From NCBI RefSeq assembly GCF_029946505.1, contig NZ_JARZHG010000003.1, forward strand, positions 124,001 through 188,000: a DNA stretch of 64,000 nucleotides. Reading direction: 5' to 3'. The stretch comes from Polyangium sp. y55x31. Lineage in GTDB: Bacteria > Myxococcota_A > Polyangia > Polyangiales > Polyangiaceae. Each line of letters starts with the position of its first letter. Positions within the stretch are counted from its first letter, which is position 1. The position numbers and the translations under genes are program-made. The notes beneath the pieces are model-generated. The model did no database searches. It had not been told where the DNA came from and saw nothing but the letters and a program-made list of their open reading frames with translations. Below are positions 54,646-63,266 of the stretch, piece by piece.

Positions 54646-56376
54646 TCATGGGTCGTCGAGGTAGACGAATACCGGGATCCGGTCCTCGCCTACCTTGAAA
54701 TCGACGCCGACGCAGAGCGTCGAGGTGAGCAGTCCCTTCGGCTCGATGAGGCGTCCCTGGGCGATCTGGCCTCCGAGGGGATGCGTGATCGTCAACGGGA
54801 TACCTGGGCTGTCCATCAGCGCGGAGACCGTCGTTTCGAGGCATTTGGCCCCTGGAGATGTACAGTCCCATCGCGACGCGGATCTGTCGACCCCTTCCCC
54901 ATTCAGCAAGCAAACATGATTGGTTGGCTCCCCGAAGCAAACCGTTGCATCCGCAGCAACGCGATCCACCCGCGCGAGCCGGAGCTTCACGCGTCGGTCC
55001 CTCGCGAGCTTTTCCGCGCATCGTCCGGCGACATACGTCCGACCCGAGGCGCATTGCGCGCAACGGTCATCCTTCTTTTCGCACCACGAGCCCTGCACGA
55101 CTCTTTTCGACGGATCGCACTCGGGGCCACCACAGCAAACGTCCGACCGCACGGGTTGATGCGTGGGAGCTGGCAGAAGCGCCGTGGCGGTGGTCGGGGC
55201 GCTCGGGAGCAGAATCGGAGATGGCGATACCTCCCCCTCGGAAATCGATTTCGGTGGTTTCACGTAAATCGCCCCCGCTAGCAATGCAATGGCTCCCGCC
55301 AGCGCGTACAGCGGTCCCCGCGCCGATCGGCTCGCAGGTTTGTCGTGCCGAACGACCTGCGGGATCCTGGGCGCTTCCGTGGGAGCTGTCCGCGCGACCG
55401 GCACCATTGGCTCCGTCGGCCCGAGCGGCGCACCCATGGCTGATGTGTGCGTCTCCGTGCGTGAGGGCAGCGACACCGCCGCGGCTCGCCGGCTCGGCGG
55501 CGGCAATCTGCCCGTACGCAGGACCGTCACGAGCGCGGCCCCGTTTTCGGGGCGATCCTCCTGCCGCAGCGAGAGGCAGGTCGTGATCGCCGCAGCCCAC
55601 GCCCCTGACAAACGCGGGCTCGGCCAGGCCCTCCTGCCTGCCTTGATCTCCGCATACCTTTGCGCCATCGCCTCGAACGACGCCGAATGTCCGAGTCCCG
55701 CGGGGTGTGAGCCGAAGAGCAACTCCCAGGCGATTACCCCGAACGCGAACATGTCCCGCGCGCAGCTCTCTTCTGCCGCCGCGCCGTGCTTGGGCTCGAA
55801 CAGCTCCGGCGCGAGATACCGCACCGTCCCGATGACCCCACCCACGGACGTCAATCGTTGCGGATTGCCAATCGGCACCGCGATTCCAAAATCGATCAGC
55901 TTCACAGCCCCAGGCTGATCGGGTCGTTCCCAGAACGCATCCGTCACGAGCACGTTCGCCGGCTTCAGATCCCGATGCGCGAGCCCGCCGGCATGCACAT
56001 GGGCGAGCACCTCGGCCACCTGTACGAGCGCGGCGAACTTGTGCCCTTTCGACATGCGTCTGTCTTGCATCGCCTCGTCGAGCGGCGCGCCCTGCACGAG
56101 GTCGAGCACCACGCCCACGAGCCCCTTGTCGAGGTCCTCGAACAGCGCGTGGCATGCGCAGAGCCCTGGGTGCGCGAGCGCCGCCAGGATCTTCGCCTCG
56201 CGCCGCGCCCGCGCGAATGCAGCCTGCCCCGCCTCCGCGAGGCGCACGAGCTTCAGCGCACGCGTGGCGCCGCGATCCAGCGGATCGACGACCTGCCAAA
56301 CCGCGCCCTGGCCGCCCTCTCCGAGGGGCCGGATGAGCGTGTACCGGTCGATGCGGTCACCCGGGCGAAGCTCCAC
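54646..56376 (-). CDS. Ser/Thr protein kinase with exported Cys-rich tail
   Basis: A 576-residue Hanks kinase: LGEGGQGAV, LKLV, HRDLKPANVL, LIDFGIAV. The kinase domain spans ~10-290, then a Pro/Thr-rich linker, a membrane helix (LYALAGAIALLAGAIYV) at ~355, a Cys-rich stretch (DVCCGGPECDPS, CAQCASGRTYVAGRC) and a ~150-residue extracytoplasmic domain ending VFVYLDDP. GTG start. The kinase encoded at 57978-59708 is a clear paralogue along its whole length. It is convergent with viperin across only 19 bp. Confidence 0.9.
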   Translation of the reverse strand: MELRPGDRIDRYTLIRPLGEGGQGAVWQVVDPLDRGATRALKLVRLAEAGQAAFARARREAKILAALAHPGLCACHALFEDLDKGLVGVVLDLVQGAPLDEAMQDRRMSKGHKFAALVQVAEVLAHVHAGGLAHRDLKPANVLVTDAFWERPDQPGAVKLIDFGIAVPIGNPQRLTSVGGVIGTVRYLAPELFEPKHGAAAEESCARDMFAFGVIAWELLFGSHPAGLGHSASFEAMAQRYAEIKAGRRAWPSPRLSGAWAAAITTCLSLRQEDRPENGAALVTVLRTGRLPPPSRRAAAVSLPSRTETHTSAMGAPLGPTEPMVPVARTAPTEAPRIPQVVRHDKPASRSARGPLYALAGAIALLAGAIYVKPPKSISEGEVSPSPILLPSAPTTATALLPAPTHQPVRSDVCCGGPECDPSKRVVQGSWCEKKDDRCAQCASGRTYVAGRCAEKLARDRRVKLRLARVDRVAADATVCFGEPTNHVCLLNGEGVDRSASRWDCTSPGAKCLETTVSALMDSPGIPLTITHPLGGQIAQGRLIEPKGLLTSTLCVGVDFKVGEDRIPVFVYLDDP

Positions 56377-56415
56377 GTTGTAGTGGTTACACGATTCCAG
56401 CGCGGGAGGGAAGGG

Positions 56416-56451
56416 GCGCGGGGCGCCCCCGACGTGAGGGACGCCCCGCGC
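56416..56451. terminator. GC-rich hairpin downstream of the 55-residue gene
   Basis: Bases 56416-56429 pair with 56438-56451 in a 14-bp stem with one mismatch and an 8-base loop. It lies just past the stop of the minus-strand 55-residue gene and before the kinase start, without a U-run. Probable transcription terminator. Confidence 0.45.
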
Positions 56452-56459
56452 GATTCACG

Positions 56460-56627
56460 CTACTTCTTCGGCTCCTGCTTGGGGGCCGGCGGCTGGCCCT
56501 GCGGCGGCGGGGGCACGTTGGGGTGCCCCTGTTCGATGCGGTTGTTGCGGTCGTCCCGGTACGCGGGGTTGTTGGGGTTTTTCACGTCGGACCGCTGATC
56601 GTTGGGCTTCGGTTGATGCTTCGACAT
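56460..56627 (-). CDS. small hydrophilic Pro/Gln/Asn-rich protein
   Basis: A 55-residue protein without membrane segment: basic and Asn/Asp-rich in the first half (DVKNPNNPAYRDDRNNR), Pro/Gln-rich in the second (PPPPQGQPPAPKQ), ending in KK. It is likely disordered. ATG 56627 has AAGGAG seven bases upstream, one of the better ribosome sites here, which supports it as real. No family recognised. A 9-bp hairpin lies 26 bp upstream of the start. Confidence 0.65.
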   Translation of the reverse strand: MSKHQPKPNDQRSDVKNPNNPAYRDDRNNRIEQGHPNVPPPPQGQPPAPKQEPKK

Positions 56628-56652
56628 CGTCGAATCTCCTTCGTTCGTCGTG

Positions 56653-56674
56653 CACGCACCGTGCTCGGTGCGTG
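56653..56674 (-). promoter_or_regulatory. hairpin in the leader of the 55-residue gene
   Basis: CACGCACCG (56653-56661) and CGGTGCGTG (56666-56674) form a perfect 9-bp stem with a TGCT loop, adjoining a TATACA-like element on the minus strand. It could be a 5' leader hairpin or an operator for the 55-residue gene. Confidence 0.4.
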
Positions 56675-56744
56675 TATATCGGTCATTGCATGGGTCGTTC
56701 CATTCGTCTTTTGGCCTCCTACGGCTCGTTCTGCGGAGCTTTTG

Positions 56745-56789
56745 CCGCTCGCGATCACCTTTCTGGGCAGCGGCCGTGATCGCGAGCGG
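56745..56789. repeat. 14-bp inverted repeat after a kinase gene
   Basis: CCGCTCGCGATCAC (56745-56758) is a perfect inverted copy of GTGATCGCGAGCGG (56776-56789), 17-base loop. It begins 6 bp past the stop of the minus-strand kinase. Its half-sites contain the same GATCGCGA core as the palindromes at 53638 and 57911. Terminator or binding site; no U-run follows. Confidence 0.45.
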
Positions 56790-56794
56790 TCCCG

Positions 56795-57736
56795 TTACGG
56801 CGTCGTGAATCGACCATCCTTCCCCCGGTATCGTCGAACGCTCGCGTCCCACTCCGGACGCCCCTCGGCGAGCGCGGCGAGGGCCGTGAACGCCGCGATC
56901 GTCAGGAGCAAGCCGCCGCCGATCATGACGGGCGCCGACAGCCCCGAAGCGGACGGGTTTGCCACGGGCGCCCGTTGCTGCCGGGGAACCTGCACGGGCG
57001 GCGGATGGAGCAGGGACAGGAGCACCGCCGCGATCCGACGAGCATCCGGGCGGTTCTCGGGTTTGTCGCTCGTCATATCGAGGACGAGGTCCCGGAACGC
57101 CGGGGGCACATCCGCATTCTGGAGCGCCGACGGATCCCTTGCGCCGGTCAAGAGCTCCGTGACCACGACGCCGAGCGAATAAATGTCCGCTGCGGCGCTG
57201 AATGTATCGCCCTCGAGAATCTCTCGGGCGATGTACCCTCGTGTACCTCCGGGGCCTCGTGTCATCGTGGTGCCGACGCCCGGAACCCGCGCCAGGCCGA
57301 AATCGGCAATTTTCACGACGAAGGTGCGGGGCTCCTCGGTCTTCACGAGCAAATTGTCGGGCTTGAGGTCACGATGAAACCCCTTCTTGTCGTGGATGGC
57401 GCGCAACCCCTCGATCACCTGGACCAGGATCCCGGCCACCGACCGCCAGGGCAATTTGCCGATGAGGGCGCGAAGCGAGCCCTGATCGCAGAACTCGAGG
57501 ACGATGTACGGCTCTTTGGCCTCGAGGTCATGGTCGAGCAGATCCACGATGAATGGGTTATCGAGCTCCTTGTAGAGCATCAGCGCCTCGCGCTGGAAAC
57601 GGGCCTTCCCGTCGGGGCTTCGATCCTTCAGGATCTTGATGGCCACGACCCGCCCGGTCTCCTTGTCGACGGCCCGATGGACGATACCGAAGCCACCCTC
57701 GCCAAGGGTTTCCTGTAGTTCGTATCGATTCTTCAC
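56795..57736 (-). CDS. Ser/Thr protein kinase with C-terminal membrane helix
   Basis: A 313-residue Hanks kinase with LGEGGFGIV, VAIKIL, FHRDLKPDNLL and IADFGLAR. Only a short tail follows the kinase domain: one hydrophobic helix (MIGGGLLLTIAAFTALAALA) near the C-terminus and ~25 more residues, so it lacks a sizeable sensor domain. GTG 57736 is chosen because GAGGAGG lies seven bases upstream. It is divergent from the next kinase. Confidence 0.87.
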   Translation of the reverse strand: MKNRYELQETLGEGGFGIVHRAVDKETGRVVAIKILKDRSPDGKARFQREALMLYKELDNPFIVDLLDHDLEAKEPYIVLEFCDQGSLRALIGKLPWRSVAGILVQVIEGLRAIHDKKGFHRDLKPDNLLVKTEEPRTFVVKIADFGLARVPGVGTTMTRGPGGTRGYIAREILEGDTFSAAADIYSLGVVVTELLTGARDPSALQNADVPPAFRDLVLDMTSDKPENRPDARRIAAVLLSLLHPPPVQVPRQQRAPVANPSASGLSAPVMIGGGLLLTIAAFTALAALAEGRPEWDASVRRYRGKDGRFTTP

Positions 57737-57909
57737 GACGTTCCTCCTCAGCTCGTCGCGTCCAGGTGCGACGAACACGCTGCGGATCGCATCCTTCGTG
57801 CCCGTCTTCGTTTCCAGGGGGGCCTGCGCAAGTCTTTGAAATGACTGCGGTTGCCCTCCTGCGTCCGACGCACGTCGCTGCCAGCGATCAGGGTCGTCCT
57901 CCGACGCAC

Positions 57910-57923
57910 CTGATCGCGATCAG
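57910..57923. promoter_or_regulatory. palindrome CTGATCGCGATCAG upstream of kinase gene
   Basis: A perfect 14-bp palindrome in the 241-bp region between two divergent kinase genes, ~55 bp before the GTG at 57978. The string TGATCGCGATCAGCC is identical to one at 53638 upstream of the viperin gene. Confidence 0.35.
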
Positions 57924-57977
57924 CCTCCCTTGCATCTTTCTTCCATTCGGCCCCTTCCTGTTGTATGACGTACACTC

Positions 57978-59708
57978 GTGGAGATCAAACCCGGGGCCCG
58001 CGTCAACCGCTACGAACTGAAGAGACGTCTTGGAAAAGGCGGGCAGGGGTCTGTCTGGGAAGCATCCGATGTCCTCGATGGCGGCGCTTCTCGCGCGCTC
58101 AAGCTGATCGCCCTCCGCGAGCTCGAGAAGGGCGCGGCAGAACGGGCATGGCGCGAGGCGCAGGCCCTCCAGGGCGTGACACACCCCGGGCTCGTCCCGT
58201 GTCGCGAGCTGTTCAGGGACTCGGTCGAGGATCTCATCGGGCTCGTCTTCGACCTCGTGCAGGGACAATCCCTGGCTGCGGCGGCTCGGGATCCTCGTAT
58301 GAGGTCCGAGTATCGGATCGCCGTGCTCGACCAGCTCGCAGCGGTGCTCGCGCACGTGCATGCGCTCGGTATCGTTCATCGGGATCTCAAGCCCGACAAC
58401 ATCCTCGTGACCGATGCGTTTTGGTCTGCCCCGTTCACGTCGGGCGGCGTGAAGCTCGTGGATTTCGGCATATCGGCGCCCGCGGGCAATCCCTCGCCGA
58501 TCACGACGTTCGGGGCCGTCGTCGGTACCACCCCCTACCTCCCGCCCGAGCTCATTTCCTCCGGACCATCGGCGCCGGATCGGGAGGGCTTTGCCCGTGA
58601 TGTATTCGCCTTCGGCGTGCTCGGCTGGGAGCTTCTTTTCGGCGCACATCCCACGGGTTTGCCCCCGGATGCTCTGCAGCCGGCCTATCACGACGCATAC
58701 CGCGCGGCCTGGGAGCAGCGTCTTCCATGGCCGCCGCCTGCGCCCGAAAGCCCCTGGGTAGCGACCCTACGCGCATGTCTTGCGCTCGATCCTCGCCGCC
58801 GCCCTGCCAATGGCGCCGCATTGCGCGACATCCTGCGCACGGGGAGCGCTTCGCTTTCCGGGGCCACGCAAACGCATGCGGCGCCGACGGCCGCGCACGT
58901 CCCGCCAACATCGGCGCAGACGCCCGTATTCATCACCGAGGGGATGTCTACGCCGCCCGTCATGCCTCCTCCCAGGGCTCCGACCGCGAGTTCACCAAGC
59001 GGGCATTATCCTCCGGCACCGCAGTCCATTCCGCCTCCTCCGACCCGTTCTGGCTCGAAGAGCGGACCGAACTTGCCGCTCCTCTTGCTCGCACTTGCAG
59101 GGGCCGCCGTGTTCGGCGCGTTCATGCTTTGGTTGTTCATGGGCGGGAGGTCCGAGGCCGATTCGAGCGAAGGCGTCCCCATCGCCTTCAACCCGAAGAA
59201 CGTACCCACGGCGACGGTGCGGCCGACCGTCGTCGAGCCGCCCCCCGCGGATCCTTCCTTGCCTTGCTGTGACAGTCGAGGAGGATGTCAGTCGGGGCGT
59301 GCGTGCAATCCAGATCGTTGCGAGGACAAGTCCCTCGTCGAGCGAACCTGGAGCCTCCGCGTGACAGGGGCCGTGGCGATTGATGGTGACAGGGATCTGA
59401 CGGGTGCCCATCCGCGCGCGATGGTATGCATGCGCAACGAGAGGACCGGAGACCGCGCATGCGCCCCGATGTCGAACATCGCGCGCGACGGCGGAGACCG
59501 CGTCAACGTCCTGCCTGCGAGCACGAAGGATCTGGCGTACGGCCGCATCTTCGTTCGTATCGTCGAGGGGACCAGGGACCTCTATCCCGAACAGCGGATC
59601 GCCGATAATCGAGAAGGTTTCAAGAGCTCGGTTCTCTGCCGGGGGCTCAGGCTCCGCGTCGGGCCCCGCGAGACCGCCCCCGTCCACGTATTCGTTTATC
59701 TGGACTGA
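57978..59708 (+). CDS. Ser/Thr protein kinase with exported tail, paralogue of the 54646-56376 kinase
   Basis: A 576-residue kinase beginning at GTG: LGKGGQGSV, LKLI, HRDLKPDNILV, LVDFGISA. A Pro/Thr linker, a membrane helix (LPLLLLALAGAAVFGAFMLWLF) at ~372, a Cys-rich stretch (LPCCDSRGGCQSGRACNPDRC) and a ~130-residue extracytoplasmic domain ending VHVFVYLD follow. Same length and architecture as the kinase at 54646-56376, so they arose by duplication, now in opposite orientation. The FHA-sigma54 activator starts 6 bp later and is the likely output. Confidence 0.9.
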   Translation: MEIKPGARVNRYELKRRLGKGGQGSVWEASDVLDGGASRALKLIALRELEKGAAERAWREAQALQGVTHPGLVPCRELFRDSVEDLIGLVFDLVQGQSLAAAARDPRMRSEYRIAVLDQLAAVLAHVHALGIVHRDLKPDNILVTDAFWSAPFTSGGVKLVDFGISAPAGNPSPITTFGAVVGTTPYLPPELISSGPSAPDREGFARDVFAFGVLGWELLFGAHPTGLPPDALQPAYHDAYRAAWEQRLPWPPPAPESPWVATLRACLALDPRRRPANGAALRDILRTGSASLSGATQTHAAPTAAHVPPTSAQTPVFITEGMSTPPVMPPPRAPTASSPSGHYPPAPQSIPPPPTRSGSKSGPNLPLLLLALAGAAVFGAFMLWLFMGGRSEADSSEGVPIAFNPKNVPTATVRPTVVEPPPADPSLPCCDSRGGCQSGRACNPDRCEDKSLVERTWSLRVTGAVAIDGDRDLTGAHPRAMVCMRNERTGDRACAPMSNIARDGGDRVNVLPASTKDLAYGRIFVRIVEGTRDLYPEQRIADNREGFKSSVLCRGLRLRVGPRETAPVHVFVYLD

Positions 59709-59714
59709 GAAGCC

Positions 59715-60989
59715 ATGACCCGACCCGTTTTGCCACCGACCACCGAAGAGCATCGACCGCCCACCACCGAGCAAGCAGATCGGGGGCGCCCCGTTTTGCT
59801 CGCGGCATTCCCTGAATCCGCCGTCCTCCCGATGCCCCTGTCAGGCAAGCCGGTCGGGCGTGTTTGGCTCGCAGACGCCGGCATCGTCGACGCGAAGGTC
59901 TCGGGCCAGCATCTTGCCTTCACATTCGAGGGAGGGCGCTGGAAGGTCGAGGACCTCGGTTCGCGTAACTTCACGTACAGGAATGGGCACCGCCTCGAGG
60001 TCGGGACGAAGGTGCCGATCGAGGATGGAATGGTCCTCCGTATCGGCGGCACGCTGCTCGTCTTCCGGGAGGCGTATCGAGGCCCGCTTCGAGCCGTGGA
60101 GCCGCTGGGAAGCCTCGTCGGGCCCTTCGGGCTCACGGACGTTCGCGCGGCCGTGGCGGCCATCGGCGCGCGTCGAATGCATCCGGTGCTGATCGAAGGT
60201 CCGACGGGAACCGGAAAGGAGGCGCTGGCGCAGGAGGTGGCACGGGCGCTCGGTCGATTGCACAAATACACGGCCGTCAACGTCGCCGGTATCCCGGAGA
60301 CGCTCTTCGAGGGGCAGCTCTTCGGCTGGGAACGAGGAGCGTTCTCCGGCAGCGTGGAGGCCAGGCCGGGAGTGCTGCGATCACACAACGGCGGTGCCGT
60401 TTTTCTGGACGAGCTCGGAGAGTTGCCGACCTCTTCGCAGCCGAAGCTCTTGCGCGTACTCGATGGGCACGGCGTGATGTCCCTGGGCGGTGCACGTGAG
60501 CTGCCGGTCGACGTCGCCATCGTCGCGGCGACGAACCGGGACCTCGCCGAATGTGTCGAGCGAGGCACGTTCCGGCGGGATTTGCTGGCGCGTTTCACCA
60601 GTCGTATTCGCTTGCCGCCGCTCGCAAAACGCCCCGAGGACCTGTTTGCCGTGATGAGGGTGCTCTGGGAACGTAGGTATGGGCAACTCGATCTCGGGCG
60701 GGTGCGCGTCGACGTCGAGGCCGTCGAGCTCTTGATGCTCCAGGGGTGGCCGGGGAACGTTCGGGATCTGGACCGCGTGGTCGCGTCGATGGATCCAGGG
60801 GGCGGCATCAAACTATCGGCGGTCGAGCAAGTGCTCGGGGTGCGCGCGTCTTCGGCAGCGCCGCCGCCCACGGTCGAGGCAATCGAGAAAGCGATTGCTG
60901 ATGCTGGCAACAAGTCGGAGGCTGCCAGGCGGCTCGGAATTTCGCGGGGATACTTGCAGCGGCGGCTCGACGAGAAAAAAGGGAAGTGA
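59715..60989 (+). CDS. FHA-domain sigma54-dependent activator
   Basis: A 424-residue activator: FHA domain (~45-120; KVSGQHLAFTFEGGRWKVEDLGSRNFTYRNG), AAA+ domain with Walker A EGPTGTGKEALAQEV and Walker B GGAVFLDELGELP, and a Fis-like helix-turn-helix (NKSEAARRLGISRGYLQRRL). The sigma54-contact loop reads GAFSGS, differing from GAFTGA at two positions. Encoded 6 bp after a Ser/Thr kinase in the same direction, so the kinase probably phosphorylates its FHA partner or itself to recruit this activator. Confidence 0.9.
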   Translation: MTRPVLPPTTEEHRPPTTEQADRGRPVLLAAFPESAVLPMPLSGKPVGRVWLADAGIVDAKVSGQHLAFTFEGGRWKVEDLGSRNFTYRNGHRLEVGTKVPIEDGMVLRIGGTLLVFREAYRGPLRAVEPLGSLVGPFGLTDVRAAVAAIGARRMHPVLIEGPTGTGKEALAQEVARALGRLHKYTAVNVAGIPETLFEGQLFGWERGAFSGSVEARPGVLRSHNGGAVFLDELGELPTSSQPKLLRVLDGHGVMSLGGARELPVDVAIVAATNRDLAECVERGTFRRDLLARFTSRIRLPPLAKRPEDLFAVMRVLWERRYGQLDLGRVRVDVEAVELLMLQGWPGNVRDLDRVVASMDPGGGIKLSAVEQVLGVRASSAAPPPTVEAIEKAIADAGNKSEAARRLGISRGYLQRRLDEKKGK

Positions 60990-61047
60990 CCGCCTTCCCT
61001 GCACCAAGCGCGTTGGGACCCTCCACCCGTGCCAGGCGGGTCACGTT

Positions 61048-61680
61048 CTATGGATGGGGCGCCGCTTCGAGGCCCGCGACAATGAGCTGGATCCCGTAGC
61101 GGAACCGCGCATCGAGGTCGGCATCGAGCAAGTGCGTCGAGGCCTCCCCGAGGTGCGGGTACACGCCGCGGGCGAGCGCCGCCCGGAGGTGCTCCGGATC
61201 GACTTTGCCGCCCTCCGTACCGGGGAGCGGCGCCAGGGCTTGCTCCTCGAGGGTGAAGCCGATCGTGTAGTAGACCATCGTCCAGGTCCCCCACGCGGCG
61301 GCGCGCGGCGAGAGCCCTGCCTCACGCAGCGCGCCGACCCACGTGTCCGCGAAGCGGAGCGTGTTCTCCTGCGTCACGTAGGTCCCCGCGAAGACCCGCG
61401 CTCCGTCGCGGTGCGCGAGCAACGCCCGGCGCAGCCGCTCGGCCATGTTGGCCGCCCGGTCCATCCACGTGAGCCCTTCCGGGGCGCGGGCCACGCAGTC
61501 CGCCAGCATCGCTTCCGCCATGGCGTCGAGCAGCTCCTGCTTGTTCTTCACGTGCCAGTAGAGCGTGGGCGCCTGCACGTTCAGCTCCTGCCCGAGCCGG
61601 CGCATCGTCAGCGCGTCGAGCCCGACCTCGCCGAGGAGGCGCAGCGCCGTCGAAATCACCTGCTCGCGTCGTAGTCGCAT
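61048..61680 (-). CDS. TetR-family regulator
   Basis: A 210-residue repressor with an N-terminal helix-turn-helix (ALTMRRLGQELNVQAPTLYWHVKNKQELLDAM) and a TetR_C-like ligand domain. The pattern ALTMRRLGQELNVQAPTLYWHVKNK is close to that of the classical TetR class. ATG 61680 follows GAGGAG. It is divergent from an FAD monooxygenase, with palindromic operators between them, matching the known tetR/target-gene layout. Confidence 0.9.
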   Translation of the reverse strand: MRLRREQVISTALRLLGEVGLDALTMRRLGQELNVQAPTLYWHVKNKQELLDAMAEAMLADCVARAPEGLTWMDRAANMAERLRRALLAHRDGARVFAGTYVTQENTLRFADTWVGALREAGLSPRAAAWGTWTMVYYTIGFTLEEQALAPLPGTEGGKVDPEHLRAALARGVYPHLGEASTHLLDADLDARFRYGIQLIVAGLEAAPHP

Positions 61681-61710
61681 CACAGCTCCTCGTTCCTTCG
61701 TGCCGCCTTG

Positions 61711-61749
61711 ACTCTAACACTGTTCGGGTTACTCTAACGGTGTTAGAGT
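61711..61749. promoter_or_regulatory. double TetR operator
   Basis: ACTCTAACGGTGTTAGAGT (61731-61749) is a perfect palindrome with 8-bp arms and 3-bp centre. A second, imperfect copy (ACTCTAACACTGTTCGGGT, 61711-61729) starts 20 bp earlier. Together they span the divergent promoters of the TetR gene and the monooxygenase gene. Confidence 0.7.
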
Positions 61750-61769
61750 TTGGTGACCTGGAGGGTACC

Positions 61770-63266
61770 ATGGTGGATACGGACGTGGTGATCGTGGGCG
61801 CAGGTCCGGTCGGGTTGATGCTGGCGTGCGAGCTCGCGCTCGCGAGGGTCCGGGTACGCGTGCTGGAGCAGCGGGCGGCGCGGATGGAGCAGTCGCGCGC
61901 GCTCACGTTGCACCCGCGCAGCCTCGAGATTCTCGACCAGCGCGGGATCGTGGGCCGTTTCCTGGAACGCGGGATCCCGATCCCCACGGGGCATTTCGCG
62001 ATGCTCGACACCCGGCTCGACTTCTCGCGCCTCGACACGGGGCACCCCTACACGCTGTTCCTGCCCCAGGCCCGCAGCGAGGAGTTCCTGGAGGCGCGGG
62101 CGCGGGAGCTCGGCGCCGAGATTCTGCGCGGCCACGCGGTCGTCGAGATCACGGAGCGGGAAGGGAGCGTCGCGCTGCGGGTCCAGGGCCCCGAGGGCCT
62201 GCGCGACGAACGCGCGAGTTATGCCGTGGGCTGCGACGGGGCGGCGAGCGTGGTGCGCCGCTCGATCGGCATCGCCTTCCCGGGGAGCGAGACGACGCTG
62301 ACGGCTTTCCTCGGCGACGTCGAGGTCACGGAGCCTCCTGCCCGGCCGGGCTCCCGCGTGGGCCCGCACGGCGGCGTGATGGTGGTTCCTCTCGGCGACG
62401 GAGGCTACCGCTTCGTCGTCTTCGATCCGCGGAGGATGCACGCGGACAGGTCCGAGCCGGTCACGCTGGACGAGCTGCGGAGCTCCGTGCAGCGGATCCT
62501 CGGCACGGACTTCGGAATGCGTAACCCTCGCTGGCTGTCGCGCTTCGGCAATGCGACGCGGCTTTCGGAGCGATATCGCGAGGGGCGCGTCTTTCTCGCG
62601 GGCGACGCCGCGCACATCCATTTCCCGGCCGGCGGCCAGGGGCTCAACGTCGGTCTGCAGGACGCGATGAATCTCGGCTGGAAGCTCGCTGCCGCCGTGA
62701 AAGGCTGGGCGCCGCCCCACCTGCTCGACAGCTACCACGAAGAGCGACACCCCGTCGGCCGCGCGCTGGTGCGCAATACGGAGGCCCAGATCAGGCTGAT
62801 GGACGTCTCGGATCCCGGCCTGGCCCTCCGCGAGATGATGAGCGACCTGCTCGGCATCGAAGCCGTGAACCGGCGCCTCGCCGGGCAGATCAGCGCGCTC
62901 GACATCGCTTATCCTCCTGCCGAGGGCGCGGCGGCGCACGCATGGGTCGGCAAGAGGGCGCCGAACCGCGCGCTCGAGACAAAGCGCGGCGTGGCGCGCC
63001 TCCACGAGCTTTTGCACGCGGGTCGGTACGTGCTGCTCGACCTCGTCGGCGACGCAGAGCTCCACGCCGTGAGCGAGGCGTGGAGGGATCGCGTCGACGT
63101 CATCCAGGCGAAGGTCGCGGCAACGCAGACCGATTTATCTGTTATCGATGCGCTCCTGGTGAGGCCGGACGGGCACGTCGCCTGGGCGAGCGACGGCGAA
63201 AGGCGCGCGACGCGCCTCGACGATCTCCGGGCTGCGCTCGCGCACTGGTGCGGGCCCGCTCGATGA
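61770..63266 (+). CDS. FAD-dependent aromatic/polyketide monooxygenase
   Basis: A 498-residue flavoprotein hydroxylase: Rossmann motif VVIVGAGPVGLMLACELA, the DG motif GCDGAASVVRRSIG, and the GD motif LAGDAAHIHFPAGGQGLNVGLQDAMNLGWKLA, followed by a thioredoxin-like C-terminal region. This is the family of PgaE/MhpA-type, rifampicin and tetracycline-inactivating monooxygenases. Together with a TetR-type repressor, drug or aromatic-compound modification is plausible. ATG 61770 has GGAGGG upstream. Confidence 0.88.
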   Translation: MVDTDVVIVGAGPVGLMLACELALARVRVRVLEQRAARMEQSRALTLHPRSLEILDQRGIVGRFLERGIPIPTGHFAMLDTRLDFSRLDTGHPYTLFLPQARSEEFLEARARELGAEILRGHAVVEITEREGSVALRVQGPEGLRDERASYAVGCDGAASVVRRSIGIAFPGSETTLTAFLGDVEVTEPPARPGSRVGPHGGVMVVPLGDGGYRFVVFDPRRMHADRSEPVTLDELRSSVQRILGTDFGMRNPRWLSRFGNATRLSERYREGRVFLAGDAAHIHFPAGGQGLNVGLQDAMNLGWKLAAAVKGWAPPHLLDSYHEERHPVGRALVRNTEAQIRLMDVSDPGLALREMMSDLLGIEAVNRRLAGQISALDIAYPPAEGAAAHAWVGKRAPNRALETKRGVARLHELLHAGRYVLLDLVGDAELHAVSEAWRDRVDVIQAKVAATQTDLSVIDALLVRPDGHVAWASDGERRATRLDDLRAALAHWCGPAR

